Positions 33,303 through 42,751 of a stretch of 64,000 nt of DNA are shown here, piece after piece (position 1 is the stretch's first letter; every line of letters starts with the position of its first letter). The translations under genes were made by a program, and so were the position numbers. The notes below the pieces were generated by a model that saw only the letters and a program-made list of their open reading frames with translations, did not search any database and was not told the origin of the DNA. This stretch comes from Massiliimalia sp050943535 (GTDB taxonomy: Bacteria > Bacillota > Clostridia > Oscillospirales > Ruminococcaceae). The stretch lies in assembly GCA_050943535.1 (NCBI GenBank), contig JBMNPJ010000009.1, positions 53,038 to 117,037 of the forward strand. Direction: 5' to 3'.

Positions 33303-33383
33303 TTTAAAAATAACAAAACATGCCCGTTTTATTTGATTCTATATAAAAAAATAAAAGCAAACCAGCACTGTTAGCGGATGGGA

Positions 33384-33416
33384 AGCGCCCCAATGTTTCA
33401 TTTGGGGCGCTGTTTT
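33384..33416 (+). terminator. Terminator hairpin
   Basis: AGCGCCCCAA at 33384-33393 and TTGGGGCGCT at 33402-33411, followed by GTTTT. The T-run is on the + strand, supporting transcription of the small gene upstream; it also abuts the end of the convergent HD gene. Confidence 0.75.
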
Positions 33417-33978
33417 ACTGCTTGGCAGCTGCTTTGTCCAGGGAATTTTGGTTAATTTCTTTTCTCAGCGCTTGGGTATAAGGGGAAAAAGCGGTTTCCT
33501 GAGCACCATATACCAGGTTTTCAGAGTATTCCAAATCCAGCCAGGTTTTAATATCCGCTTCGTTGTGCTGGATCAGACATTCCATTTTGTCTAAGGCCTT
33601 ATATAGTTTGGCTTCTACGGTCTGCTGGGCTTCCATCTCCTGAAACAATTGGGAAAGTTCTTCCCGGAACGGAGACGGCAGTGGATCCAGAAGGGCGTGT
33701 ACTGCTTTTCTTTCCACAGATCGGTGCTGTTCCTCTTTATAAAATGCGGGAATATCTCCTGTAACCGCCTCTCCCAAATCATGGACCAGGCACATGAGGA
33801 TCACCTTGTCAATGTCCGCTTGAGGGAATTCATCTTTTACCAGATATGCCATCAAAGCCAGCCGCCAGCTGTGTTCGGCGACGCTTTCCTGCCGTCCGGA
33901 AGAAGTCCAGGAATGGCGGGTGTTGTATTTTAAAGGTTCCACGGCGTGAAGGAATGAGAGAAGTTGTTTGACATCCAT
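33415..33978 (-). CDS. HD-domain phosphohydrolase, YfbR-like
   Basis: A 187-residue HD-superfamily protein resembling the 5'-deoxynucleotidase YfbR. Metal ligands are visible: His36 in SVAEHSWRLAL, the His66-Asp67 pair in CLVHDLGE, and acidic residues after it (GDIPAF). YfbR-type enzymes dephosphorylate deoxynucleoside monophosphates. AAAGGA lies upstream of the ATG. The substrate is inferred from family resemblance only. Confidence 0.88.
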   Translation of the reverse strand: MDVKQLLSFLHAVEPLKYNTRHSWTSSGRQESVAEHSWRLALMAYLVKDEFPQADIDKVILMCLVHDLGEAVTGDIPAFYKEEQHRSVERKAVHALLDPLPSPFREELSQLFQEMEAQQTVEAKLYKALDKMECLIQHNEADIKTWLDLEYSENLVYGAQETAFSPYTQALRKEINQNSLDKAAAKQ

Positions 33979-34089
33979 AAAGAGAAGCTTCCTTTCTAAA
34001 ACGTAATGACAATGGGAGATAAAAAGGGATGATAGGCGGCATGATTTAACAAAAGAGAAGAAGTTTTACCACCAAGACGTATGAGTTTT

Positions 34090-34944
34090 TCAACAGTTTT
34101 CCCCAAAACTTGTTGAAAAATCATCCAATTCCGTTTGAGATTCCAGCAAACTTAGATTTCGCACCATAACTGCTTTCCCCCGATAGCCAAAAGCTCGGGT
34201 TTTTCTCAGGGAACTCAGGTTTTCCAGCGTAACCACAGGTTCCACCGATTGGGAAAAACCGGTGAGGTAGGTGGTTTCGGCGGTTTGATTGTGGGGACAG
34301 CACTGCTGACACCGGTCACAGCCCCAGGCAAGACCGTTTTGCCGAATCAGTTCCTGTTCACGAGGCGTCAGTTCCCCTTTTCTTTGTGTGACAGCGGAAA
34401 GGCATTTTTCTGCATTCAGTCCTTGAGGAGATAATGCACCGGAGGGACATTGTTCCAGACATTTTCCACAGCCTAAGCAGGACTGCTCCAGTGGCCGGGA
34501 CGGAGGAAGTTGCAGATCGGTGACCAGTTCGCCGATGACAAAATAGGTGCCAAACCGGGGATGAATGACCAGACCGTTTTTTCCTTTGAATCCCAGTCCT
34601 GCTGCCAGAGCGTATTTTGCTTCCGGAAGAGGAGAAACATCGGTAAACCCTTCAAACCGGGCGCCGAACAGCTGGGAAAGATGATGGGAGGTTTCTTTTA
34701 ACAGATCACCCACCACTGTGTGATAGTCGGGAACCCGGGCATAGGCGCACAGGTTGGAAGGCTCATTACAGGGTACATAATAGGGAAAGGCGCAGACAAT
34801 GACGCTTTTGGCCTCTGGGGGAATGCGTTCCAGCTGGCGGCAGGGCAAAAATCCCCAGGACGGCTCAAAAGAACAGATTCCATATTCTTGAATTTGGTGT
34901 TGATTCAAAATTTCTTTGAGCCGGGAAAGAGAAAACGGTTCCAT
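34090..34944 (-). CDS. queG: Epoxyqueuosine reductase QueG-like
   Basis: A 284-residue iron-sulfur protein of the QueG family, which performs the cobalamin-dependent last step in queuosine synthesis in tRNA. The N-terminal DUF1730-type region includes FTDVSPLPEAKYALAAGLGF with the conserved acidic residue (Asp102). Two 4Fe-4S motifs follow: CLGCGKCLEQCP (residues 156-167) and CDRCQQCCP (209-217). It is shorter than E. coli QueG and lacks a C-terminal HEAT extension. ATG 34944 has AAAGGAG 8 nt upstream. Other 4Fe-4S reductases of this family cannot be fully excluded. Confidence 0.85.
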   Translation of the reverse strand: MEPFSLSRLKEILNQHQIQEYGICSFEPSWGFLPCRQLERIPPEAKSVIVCAFPYYVPCNEPSNLCAYARVPDYHTVVGDLLKETSHHLSQLFGARFEGFTDVSPLPEAKYALAAGLGFKGKNGLVIHPRFGTYFVIGELVTDLQLPPSRPLEQSCLGCGKCLEQCPSGALSPQGLNAEKCLSAVTQRKGELTPREQELIRQNGLAWGCDRCQQCCPHNQTAETTYLTGFSQSVEPVVTLENLSSLRKTRAFGYRGKAVMVRNLSLLESQTELDDFSTSFGENC

Positions 34945-35086
34945 GAAAAAGCTCCTTTTACAAAGGTTTTTTTCTACCATACCACAGGAAAGGAAAAAAG
35001 TACAGATATTTTTTCAAAGCCAGTATCATTGCCGCATTTTCGGCATAGGTATAACTGAGGACTTCTACAGGAAGGAGAGAGTGATC

Positions 35087-35980
35087 ATGAAACGCACCAT
35101 CACAGGCATTTTGTGCGGCATAGCTCTTTTTTGTATTCTGGCGGGAAACGTGGTATTTGCCTTATGGGAAAACCGGGTAAACAATCTGGTATTTGGAGCG
35201 TCGGCAGCGCCTCAAGAAACCAGGGTGGAGCTGCCTGTATTAATGTACCATCATATTTTAAAAGATACATCCAGAACCGGAGAATTTGTCATTACCCCTC
35301 AGCAGTTTGAGCGGGATTTATGTTATCTGCGGGAAAAGGGGTACACCGCCATCGGGTTTCAGGATATTATTGATTTTCAAGAAGGGGTGAGGCCTTTGCC
35401 CCAAAAGCCGGTGCTCATTACCTTTGACGACGGTTATGAGACCTTTTATGCCTATGCCTATCCCATGCTGCAAAAGTATCAGGATCGGGCAGCGGTCATG
35501 ATTATTGGGAAATACACCGATTTGTATTCCGGTGATGTAATCAAAGGGCTGAGTTATTCTCATTTAAACTGGGAGGAACTGAAGGAAATGCAGCAGTCCC
35601 AGCTGGTAGAGGTGGGAAACCACACCTATGGACTGCACAGTCTGGATACCCGGCAGGGAAGCCAAAAGCTGGACAGCGAAACCACAGAGCAATACCAGCA
35701 AATGCTCAAAGGGGATGTGGGATCCTTAAATCATCAGATTGCGTCCGAATTAGGGACAGTTCCTTTGGCATTTGCCTATCCTTTTGGAAAAATCAGCGCA
35801 GAAAGCGAGCCGGTGCTCCAAGAGTTAGGATTTCGGATTGTGCTGACCTGTGAGCAGAAAATGAATTATCTGGAACAAACCGGAGAAGAATCCCAAGAGC
35901 TGATTCGCTTGGGACGATTTAACCGTTCTGGACTATATTCTACTGAGGAGTTTTTTGAAAAAATCGGAATGACCGGCTAA
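35087..35980 (+). CDS. Polysaccharide deacetylase (NodB domain), membrane-anchored
   Basis: A 297-residue protein with an uncleaved-looking N-terminal helix (ITGILCGIALFCILAGNVVF) and an extracellular NodB domain. Catalytic motif 1 is LITFDDGYET; motif 2 is VGNHTYGLH with two His ligands for the metal; FAYPFGK is motif 3. Such enzymes deacetylate peptidoglycan or exported polysaccharide. ATG 35087 has AAGGAG about 10 nt upstream. The stop is followed within 3 bp by repeat cluster 8. Confidence 0.92.
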   Translation: MKRTITGILCGIALFCILAGNVVFALWENRVNNLVFGASAAPQETRVELPVLMYHHILKDTSRTGEFVITPQQFERDLCYLREKGYTAIGFQDIIDFQEGVRPLPQKPVLITFDDGYETFYAYAYPMLQKYQDRAAVMIIGKYTDLYSGDVIKGLSYSHLNWEELKEMQQSQLVEVGNHTYGLHSLDTRQGSQKLDSETTEQYQQMLKGDVGSLNHQIASELGTVPLAFAYPFGKISAESEPVLQELGFRIVLTCEQKMNYLEQTGEESQELIRLGRFNRSGLYSTEEFFEKIGMTG

Positions 35981-35981
35981 A

Positions 35982-36350
35982 ACCACCTGGCGGTGGGGCA
36001 ATAACGCTTCGCTCGCCAGGGGTTCACACCCCTGGACCCGAAGAGGCTACGCTCGTACTCTGTCAGCTGAGAGGAAATTACTTGATATTTCCACATTACC
36101 AACGGAGTCCAGTATGAGGAGGTAGCCGCGCTTGCGGCGTAGGGGGAGTTAAAGCCGCTTTTGCGGCGTTTCCACTCCCCCTGCAAAGCCATTCCGGCGC
36201 TTGAGGAAGGTTCTTTTTCCCTGTTTTCTGACCTCAGAAAACAGGGCGCAGGTGTGGGCGGCGTTAGCCCACATAGAAAAGAAAAAAATTAGCTATTTTT
36301 CTACTACTGACAGAATGTGCGCCGTAGGCGGTTGGCTCTGGGCACTGCCC
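35982..36350. repeat. Mosaic repeat cluster 8 (deacetylase / PLP-enzyme convergent gap)
   Basis: CCACCTGGCGGTGG begins 2 bp after the stop codon. The near-palindrome is at 36016-36035, followed by a ~75-bp unit (about 36050-36110), a complete G-rich module with GTAGGGGGAGTTAAAGCCGC, a CCTGTTTTCTGACCTCAGAA hairpin with GTGGGC...GCCCAC, and a second half-unit ending in GGGCACTGCCC. Confidence 0.83.
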
Positions 36351-36358
36351 AGTAGAAA

Positions 36359-36393
36359 GAAAAAACGGAACAGCTAGGCTGTTCCGTTTTTTC
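36359..36393 (-). terminator. Bidirectional terminator
   Basis: AAAAAACGGAACAGC and GCTGTTCCGTTTTTT form a long stem with A and T runs on both sides. It ends the minus-strand PLP-enzyme gene and can also stop + strand transcripts coming through cluster 8. Confidence 0.88.
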
Positions 36394-36447
36394 TTGTGAG
36401 TAAAAGATTATAATGACCAGAAGGGTCTTACGAAAATGACAATAAAA

Positions 36448-37629
36448 TTAAGCAAATACCTGATCCAAAGCCTGTTTTAAGTCTTCAATCAGACAATCAG
36501 CATCTTCCAGACCGCAGTGAATTCGGATGGTCTGTTCAGAAATGCCCTGGAATTCCAGATCTTTCGGAGAACATTTATATCCTACCGGAATGGCAAGGCT
36601 TTCAAAGCCGCCCCAGGAACAGCCGATCTTAAAGTAGTTGAGACAGTTCACCAATTTGACTGCGTCTTCTTTGGTGCCGTCAATATCAAAGGTCATCAAA
36701 CCGGTGCTGCCGGTCTGCTGTTTTGCGATTAATTCATGCTGTGGGTGAGAAGCCAGACCAGGATAGCGGACACATTTTACTTTTGGATGCTGTTCCAAAA
36801 ATTCTGCAACCTTCATAGCGGTTTCCTGATGAGCCAGAACCCGTACTTTTAAGGTACGCAGGCCACGAATTACCAGCCATGCTTCCATAGGTCCGATAAT
36901 ACCGCCGTAATTTTCCCGAACATTGTTTTTAATATAGTTCATCAGTTCTTCGTTGTTGGAAACCAGAACACCGCCGATTAAATCTGCGTGGCCGCCCATG
37001 TATTTGGACAGGGTGTGCATGGAAAGATCCACGCCCATATCCAAAGGTTTCTGGAAAATTGGGGTAGAGTAGGTGTTGTCAATATAAGTATAAATGCCGT
37101 GTTTTTTTGCCAAAGCGGTAACGGCGCGAATGTCGGTAACAGAGAACGCAAAGGTGGATGGGCTTTCCATAATAATCAAAGAAGTTTCCGGACGGATTGC
37201 CTTTTCATATTCGGAAATATCCAGCCCTTTTACAAAGGTTACGGTCATGTTTAATTTTTCTGCACAGAAGTTTCTTAAAAAGTTGCTTACAGGACCATAA
37301 GCGTTATTCATGCAGATGACATGACTTCCTGCGTGACAGGTAGCCATAATAGCACTGGTAGCAGCAGCCATGCCGGAAGCAAATAAAAGGGCTTTTTTCC
37401 CATGTTCCAAAGCGGCAATTTTCCGTTCTGCAATTTCTACAGTAGGATTGGAAACACGTCCGTAAACGTAAGAATCCTGTTTGCTGCCATCAAAATTTAA
37501 GTAGTCTTCCGCAGTGTCAAATACATGGAGAGAGGTAAGATATACCGGAGGAACTACTGCGTGCATATATTTTTCATTCTCATCGCCTAAATGAGCCAGT
37601 ACAACACTATCATTGTCAAAGTTTTTCAT
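36448..37629 (-). CDS. Trans-sulfuration family PLP-dependent enzyme
   Basis: A 393-residue Cys/Met-metabolism PLP enzyme. The phosphate-binding YVYGRVSNPT (Tyr56/Arg58) and FASGMAAATSAI, the PLP-contacting DNTYSTP (Asp184) and the Schiff-base lysine in HTLSKYMGGHAD (Lys209) are all present. The C-terminal EQTIRIHCGLEDADCLIEDL is standard. Candidate activities are cystathionine gamma-lyase, cystathionine gamma-synthase, methionine gamma-lyase or an O-acylhomoserine sulfhydrylase; sequence alone does not separate them. It has its own promoter and terminator, and no SAM riboswitch or T-box is evident in the leader. Confidence 0.9.
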   Translation of the reverse strand: MKNFDNDSVVLAHLGDENEKYMHAVVPPVYLTSLHVFDTAEDYLNFDGSKQDSYVYGRVSNPTVEIAERKIAALEHGKKALLFASGMAAATSAIMATCHAGSHVICMNNAYGPVSNFLRNFCAEKLNMTVTFVKGLDISEYEKAIRPETSLIIMESPSTFAFSVTDIRAVTALAKKHGIYTYIDNTYSTPIFQKPLDMGVDLSMHTLSKYMGGHADLIGGVLVSNNEELMNYIKNNVRENYGGIIGPMEAWLVIRGLRTLKVRVLAHQETAMKVAEFLEQHPKVKCVRYPGLASHPQHELIAKQQTGSTGLMTFDIDGTKEDAVKLVNCLNYFKIGCSWGGFESLAIPVGYKCSPKDLEFQGISEQTIRIHCGLEDADCLIEDLKQALDQVFA

Positions 37630-37706
37630 GACAAAACCGACCTTTCTAAATGATCAGGACAGAAAATGGTATCTGCCTGTCTTTTTAAAAAATCAATCCT
37701 TTCCTC

Positions 37707-37735
37707 ATCATAAAATTTTTAAGGAGGAAAGTAAA
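37707..37735 (-). promoter_or_regulatory. Promoter of the trans-sulfuration enzyme gene
   Basis: On the minus strand TTTACT (37735-37730) and TATGAT (37712-37707) are separated by 17 bp. An inverted repeat (ATTTTTGGT / ACCAAAAAT) lies just upstream at about 37751-37793 and could be an activator or repressor site. Confidence 0.6.
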
Positions 37736-37840
37736 GTAAAAATATTTGATTTTTGGTAAAAAAATGACATCTTTTTAAAGTTTCACCAAAAATTGTATGT
37801 TACGCAAAGACAGTGTCCTTGTGTGGATAAAAAATAGGAA

Positions 37841-38563
37841 TTAACCTTCTATCTGTTTTAAAAAGTCAATGCAGATTTTTGCTTCTTCCAGACCGGATGG
37901 GGTCAGGGTTTCGCTTTCTACCACCATCAGCATACCCAGTTCTTTTGCTTTTGCCCAAACTTCTTTTACGGGAGCGGTACCCATTCCCAGAGGATAGCCG
38001 TCGCCTTTGTCATTTCCGTCTTTAATGTGGATCACGCTGACCCGGTCTTTGAGCTGTTCCATCAAAGCCAGCGGGTCTTTTCCTGCTGCGTATACCCAGT
38101 AGGTATCAATTTCCAGAGGGATAGAAGTGTTTTCTGTGAGCAGGTCATAAAAAATCTGGCCGTCTTTGTTGGGTTTAAATTCAAAATCGTGGTTGTGGTA
38201 CTGGAGTACCATGCCTTCCTGTTCCAGACGAGGCTGCAGATTGTGAATCAGTTCCAGGAAATCCGCAACTTTTTCTTTGGTGTCCAAATCTGCCCCTGGG
38301 ATAATCAGGTTTTTGTTTCCGATGGTTTTGTGGAATGCTACGGTTTCTTCAAAGTTTTCTGCAATTTCTTTCCAGTTTACATGTGCGCCGGAAACCTTCA
38401 GTCCGTACCGGTCCAATACTTCTTTTACTTCTTCGGCGGAATGTCCGAAAAATCCAGCCGGTTCTACATAGGTGTATCCCATTTGCGCTACCTGTTTTAA
38501 AGTGTTTTCCCAGTCTGTTTCGGTCACATCCCGAACACTGTACAGCTGTAATCCGTATTCCAT
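37841..38563 (-). CDS. Sugar phosphate isomerase/epimerase-like TIM-barrel protein
   Basis: A 240-residue member of the xylose isomerase-like TIM barrel (AP endonuclease 2) superfamily. Likely metal and substrate residues appear in YHNHDFEF, LEIDTYWVYAAG, VIHIKDGN and VVESETL. Members include hydroxypyruvate isomerase, tagatose 3-epimerase and inosose isomerase types; the substrate here is unknown. AAGGAGAAA precedes the ATG. It is divergent from the alpha-galactosidase-like gene, and two related proteins are at 48998 and 50280. Confidence 0.85.
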   Translation of the reverse strand: MEYGLQLYSVRDVTETDWENTLKQVAQMGYTYVEPAGFFGHSAEEVKEVLDRYGLKVSGAHVNWKEIAENFEETVAFHKTIGNKNLIIPGADLDTKEKVADFLELIHNLQPRLEQEGMVLQYHNHDFEFKPNKDGQIFYDLLTENTSIPLEIDTYWVYAAGKDPLALMEQLKDRVSVIHIKDGNDKGDGYPLGMGTAPVKEVWAKAKELGMLMVVESETLTPSGLEEAKICIDFLKQIEG

Positions 38564-38774
38564 GTTGATTTCTCCTTTTTCTTTTGTTGTGGTGTACGCA
38601 CGGCGAGTACATCCAAATGATTTACTGTAATGATAACCTGAAAAATATCAGCTGTCAATGGATTGATCGGCGATTCTTTAAAGGCGTTTAAGTTGGCGGA
38701 ATCATAGGAGAATTTTTCTGCATTGCATTGGGAACTATGACGGATTTTCCCTTGAATTTTCTATTTTCTTTCCA

Positions 38775-38804
38775 TTGACAGAAAAAGAAATCCGCTGATA
38801 CAAT
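38775..38804 (+). promoter_or_regulatory. Promoter of the GH36 gene
   Basis: TTGACA at 38775-38780 and TACAAT at 38799-38804 with an 18-bp spacer, about 48 bp before the start codon at 38853. Confidence 0.8.
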
Positions 38805-38852
38805 GAAACCAGATTGACAGCGATTCAGCGCAGAAAGAAAAGAGGGATTTGT

Positions 38853-40754
38853 ATGGCGCTCCAATGGAATTTACATGATGACGGCAGTTTTGACCTGTTG
38901 TTTCGGGATACGGTACTGATTGGGGATGGATATCCTGCCATAGAGGGGAGACCTGTTCGGGTAAAAAAAGCGGGATTTTCCCCGGAGCAGGAACTTTGTT
39001 ATGAAACAGAGCAGGGAAACCTGATCCTTTCTGTGGGATACGAGCAGGAAGGTGAATGGTATCTGGAAGCCAGACTGGAAGGCTTTCAGCGGAAAATTCA
39101 TGATATTGAGCTGGTGGGAAAAGGAATCTGTCCCAAACTGCAGGGATTTTATCAGGCATCCGGAGAGATGGGATATCACTGCGGATATTGGGAAAGTGAC
39201 CGCCTGACTGCAGGAGAAGGCGACGGAAAAGGGGTCAAAAGCGCGGGGTTGATTGGACTGCAGTATCCGGAAGGGGTACTGATGGTATATGCCAAAAAGC
39301 ATGACCGGTTTGAAAATACCTACTGGATGAACCGGACACCGGAGGGGATCTGCCTTTCTGCCCAGTTCCGGATTGAGAAAGTAAATCAAGAACAGGAAAC
39401 ACTGCCCCGGCTGTATTTTCAGCGGTATGATACTATGGAACAGGGACTTCAGGAAACCGCATCCAAAATTGGGGAAGCCATGGGTGCCAGACTGCACCAG
39501 CCAGCGGCATTCCACTGGTGTTCCTGGTATTACTATTACTCTGAATTAGATCAGGAACAGCTGGAAGACAATATGGCTGGATTCCCTAAGGTAGATCCTA
39601 ACCGGGAGATGAATTATATTCAGATCGACGCGGGATATTTTAATCATGTAGGGGACTGGCTCATACCTCGGGCTTATTTTGCCCAGGGGATGCAGAAGGC
39701 GTTTGATACTATTATTGGGGCAGGGTATCGTCCCGGGGTTTGGATTGGTCCCTTTATGGTAGGGAACCGAAGTGAAGTTGCAAAAAATCATCCGGACTGG
39801 CTGTTAAAGGGATTGGATGGAAATCCTGTGATCCAGTGGGTGTTTGACAATGAACCCAAACTGTGGGGATATCAGGATGAAGCGTATTATATTCTGGACA
39901 GCTCTCATCCGGAAGCGATGGACTATCTGCGGCAGGTATTCCGCACCATGAAAAACTGGGGCGTGCAGATGTTCAAAACCGATTTTATGCTTTGGGGTTA
40001 TCAAGACAGCACCAAGGTGCGCCGGTATACACCGGGGAAAACATCCGTAGAATACTTTAGAGAGGTGCTCACCATGATTCGGGAAGAAATTGGTGAGGAA
40101 AGTTACTGGCTGGGATGTATTGCTCCGTTCTTCCCCTTTATTGGGTTTGCAGACGGAATGCGAATTGGAGGAGATATTGGTTCTTCCTGGGACGGGGATT
40201 TCAGCCCGCAGAATATGATGGCCTCCGTCAAAGGGAACCGGTTTGCCAACAATCGGCTTTATCAGATTGACCCGGACTCTATTCTCCTTCGGGATTTTCA
40301 CATTCGTCTGACCCAGCGGGATATTTATTCTCTGGCGCTGTTTGAGGCTTTTTCCGGAGGATGCGTTTATACTTCTGATCCATTGCATCAGCTTCCGGAA
40401 GACCGGCAGAAATTGTTCTGGTTTGTGAAACCGGATCGCCGCCGTACTCCAAGAGACCCGTACCTGACCCAAAACCGGAAGGAACACCTGCTGATCGAGT
40501 CTTCTTCTGATGGCAGAAAACAGCTTGTGTTTGTATTTAATCCTACAGAAGAAGAACTGCTGACCCAGTATTGCTTTGATGAATGGGGACTTTCTGAAAA
40601 CTGGTATGTTTCCCGGTTTGACGGGAGCTGTCACAACCAGTCTGTCCAGGAAAGTATTTTTGTTAGAACCAAACCTCATGGATGCCATTTGATTTTGCTT
40701 TCCAAAGACCCGGCAGTGCTGGATTATACCAATGTGTGGAACAATGTAAAATAA
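38853..40754 (+). CDS. GH36-type alpha-galactosidase family protein
   Basis: A 633-residue glycoside hydrolase of clan GH-D. After a beta-sandwich N-terminal domain, the TIM barrel carries FHWCSWYYYYSEL, YIQIDAGYFN, and the likely nucleophile Asp in QMFKTDFMLWGY (about residue 377). The acid/base region CIAPFFPFIGFADGMRIGGD includes the expected Asp-x-x-Arg pattern. No signal peptide is visible, so it is cytoplasmic. Start ATG 38853 has GAGGG 8 nt upstream. Galactoside specificity is inferred; related clan members act on N-acetylgalactosaminides or isomaltosides. Confidence 0.82.
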   Translation: MALQWNLHDDGSFDLLFRDTVLIGDGYPAIEGRPVRVKKAGFSPEQELCYETEQGNLILSVGYEQEGEWYLEARLEGFQRKIHDIELVGKGICPKLQGFYQASGEMGYHCGYWESDRLTAGEGDGKGVKSAGLIGLQYPEGVLMVYAKKHDRFENTYWMNRTPEGICLSAQFRIEKVNQEQETLPRLYFQRYDTMEQGLQETASKIGEAMGARLHQPAAFHWCSWYYYYSELDQEQLEDNMAGFPKVDPNREMNYIQIDAGYFNHVGDWLIPRAYFAQGMQKAFDTIIGAGYRPGVWIGPFMVGNRSEVAKNHPDWLLKGLDGNPVIQWVFDNEPKLWGYQDEAYYILDSSHPEAMDYLRQVFRTMKNWGVQMFKTDFMLWGYQDSTKVRRYTPGKTSVEYFREVLTMIREEIGEESYWLGCIAPFFPFIGFADGMRIGGDIGSSWDGDFSPQNMMASVKGNRFANNRLYQIDPDSILLRDFHIRLTQRDIYSLALFEAFSGGCVYTSDPLHQLPEDRQKLFWFVKPDRRRTPRDPYLTQNRKEHLLIESSSDGRKQLVFVFNPTEEELLTQYCFDEWGLSENWYVSRFDGSCHNQSVQESIFVRTKPHGCHLILLSKDPAVLDYTNVWNNVK

Positions 40755-40798
40755 GATCTGATTTTGGAAAAAACCAAAAATAAAACTGTTTAAAAAAC

Positions 40799-40841
40799 AA
40801 AAATTATGCAGGAATACAAAATGATTCCTGCATAATTTTTT
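40799..40841 (+). terminator. Terminator after the GH36 gene
   Basis: A perfect 17-bp stem (AAAAATTATGCAGGAAT with ATTCCTGCATAATTTTT) with an 8-nt loop and terminal T-run. Confidence 0.92.
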
Positions 40842-40856
40842 ATGTGGTTAAAAAGA

Positions 40857-40885
40857 TTGACGGTAGGAAAAAATAAGGATAAAAT
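40857..40885 (+). promoter_or_regulatory. purA promoter
   Basis: TTGACG at 40857-40862 and TAAAAT at 40880-40885 with a 17-bp spacer. The ~200-bp leader before purA holds no recognised riboswitch. Confidence 0.75.
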
Positions 40886-41087
40886 AAAAAAAGAGCCAAA
40901 TGAAATCAAAAAATTTGGCTGTATGAGGGGTGAAAAACACTTTGAGGACAGAAAGAAATCTGTTCTGTATTTTGTGCCTGATCCGGCATAAAACAGGTGT
41001 TTTTCCACCAGATCCATTCATTTGAGTCTGGCAGTGTTACTGCATCAGATTCAAAAACGATCTGCAAGGGAAAGGAATGAGTATTAC

Positions 41088-42365
41088 ATGGTAAAAGCAA
41101 TTGTAGGAGCAAACTGGGGAGACGAAGGCAAAGGGAAAATTACTGACGTAGAAGCGGCAAAATCTGATTTTGTCATTCGCTTTCAGGGGGGCTGCAACGC
41201 AGGACACACCATTATCAATAACTACGGAAAATTCGCTCTGCACCAGCTGCCGTCCGGTGTATTTCACCAGCATATTACCAATGTTATTGGAAGCGGCGTT
41301 GCACTGAGTCCAGAAAACCTTATCAAAGAATTAAAGGAATTGGAAAGCCGGGGAGTGCCAACTCCGAAAATTGTGGTTTCTGACCGGGCGCAGGTAGTAA
41401 TGCCATATCATATTCTGCAGGACAGCTGTGAGGAGGCTCGTCTGGCAGGACGTTCTTTTGGTTCTACCAAGAGCGGGATTGCTCCTTTCTATTCTGATAA
41501 ATATGCAAAAATCGGATTTCAGGTAGCAGAACTGTTTGACGATGAAGAAAGCCTGAAAGCAAAAATTGAGCAGGTGCTTTCTGTAAAAAATGTTCTGTTC
41601 CGGGAACTGTATCATCGGGAAGAACTGACCGTAGAAGAAGTATACAATAAATTGATGGAATACAAGGAAATGCTGGCACCTTATGCCGCAGACACCTTTA
41701 CCATGCTCCATCAGGCAGTAAAAGAAGGCAAAACCATTCTTCTAGAAGGTCAGCTGGGTTCCTTGAAAGACCCTGACTGGGGAATTTACCCAATGGTAAC
41801 CTCTTCCAGCACTCTGGCAGGATACGGCGCAGTGGGTGCCGGTCTGCCGCCATATGAAATCAAAGAAATTATTACCGTTGTCAAAGCTTATTCCAGCGCA
41901 GTAGGTGCCGGAGAATTTGTCAGCGAAATCTTTGGGGAAGAAGCTGACGAACTGCGCCGCCGGGGAGGCGACGGAGGCGAATACGGGGCAACTACAGGAC
42001 GTCCACGCCGGATGGGATGGCTGGATTTGGTGGCTACCCGTTACGGATGCCAGGCACAGGGCGCAACCACCATTGCGTTTACCGTACTGGATGCGCTGGG
42101 ATATCTGGATGAAATTCCTGTCTGTGTGGCTTATGAGCTGGACGGCAAACGGATTGACTATTTCCCGGCAACTCCTCAGCTGAAACGGTGCAAACCGATT
42201 TTGGAAGTACTGCCAGGCTGGAAGTGCGATATCCGCGGAATTAAAAAATATGAAGATCTGCCGGAAAACTGCAGAAAGTACATTGAATTTGCAGAAAAGG
42301 CTGTAGGCATTCCATTTGGAATCATTTCCAACGGACCTGCCAGAGAAGACATTATTTACCGATAA
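41088..42365 (+). CDS. purA: Adenylosuccinate synthetase
   Basis: Joins IMP and aspartate with GTP to make adenylosuccinate, the first step to AMP. The 425-residue protein has the GTP-binding P-loop NWGDEGKGKITD (residues 9-20), the GGCNAGHTI motif, SGIAPFYSDKYAK and the C-terminal VAYELDGKRIDYFPATP. ATG 41088 is used, with AAAGGA about 10 nt upstream; an in-frame extension to 41022 is not family-like. The protein departs from the E. coli consensus in several places (for example LLEGQLGSLKDPDWGIYPMV for the usual EGAQ...D.HGTYPFVT), as in a divergent subfamily. The stop lies 1 bp before repeat cluster 9. Confidence 0.93.
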   Translation: MVKAIVGANWGDEGKGKITDVEAAKSDFVIRFQGGCNAGHTIINNYGKFALHQLPSGVFHQHITNVIGSGVALSPENLIKELKELESRGVPTPKIVVSDRAQVVMPYHILQDSCEEARLAGRSFGSTKSGIAPFYSDKYAKIGFQVAELFDDEESLKAKIEQVLSVKNVLFRELYHREELTVEEVYNKLMEYKEMLAPYAADTFTMLHQAVKEGKTILLEGQLGSLKDPDWGIYPMVTSSSTLAGYGAVGAGLPPYEIKEIITVVKAYSSAVGAGEFVSEIFGEEADELRRRGGDGGEYGATTGRPRRMGWLDLVATRYGCQAQGATTIAFTVLDALGYLDEIPVCVAYELDGKRIDYFPATPQLKRCKPILEVLPGWKCDIRGIKKYEDLPENCRKYIEFAEKAVGIPFGIISNGPAREDIIYR

Positions 42366-42722
42366 CCAGGGGTTCACACCCCTGGACCCAAACCACCTAG
42401 CGGTGGAGCAATGGCGCTATGCTCGTACTCCGTCAGTTTTATTACTGAATAAACCTGTGACTGTTTTTACTGAGGACATACAGTTTGAATACTGCATTAC
42501 AATAATAAGTAAAACTTATTAAAACTATAATTCTGTATGTTTCATTGACACTTGTGGAAATAGTAATGAGGGGGTCATAGGGGGAGTTAAAGCCGGCGGG
42601 CAGCACCCGCTGGCAATGACACTACGTTCGTACTCTGTCAGCTGAGAGAAAATCTTTTGATATTTCTGCTTTACTGACAAAGTTTGCGCCGTAGGCGGTT
42701 GATGCCGGGTTCTACCGGAGGA
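42366..42722. repeat. Mosaic repeat cluster 9 (purA-Nudix convergent gap)
   Basis: The near-palindrome occupies 42366-42385, immediately after the purA stop. It is followed by CCACCTAGCGGTGG, half of a ~75-bp unit, a full ~150-bp module (about 42448-42585), the start of the G-rich module, GGCGGGCAGCACCCGCTGG and a full ~75-bp unit (about 42625-42695). Confidence 0.84.
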
Positions 42723-42751
42723 AAATGAACAAGGTTCCTTTTTACAAACTA

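Noticed and set aside
34084..34122. TTTTTCAACA/TGTTGAAAAA inverted repeat at the end of the QueG-like gene
   Set aside because: It overlaps the last codons and lacks a downstream T-run on the coding strand, so it is not called a terminator.
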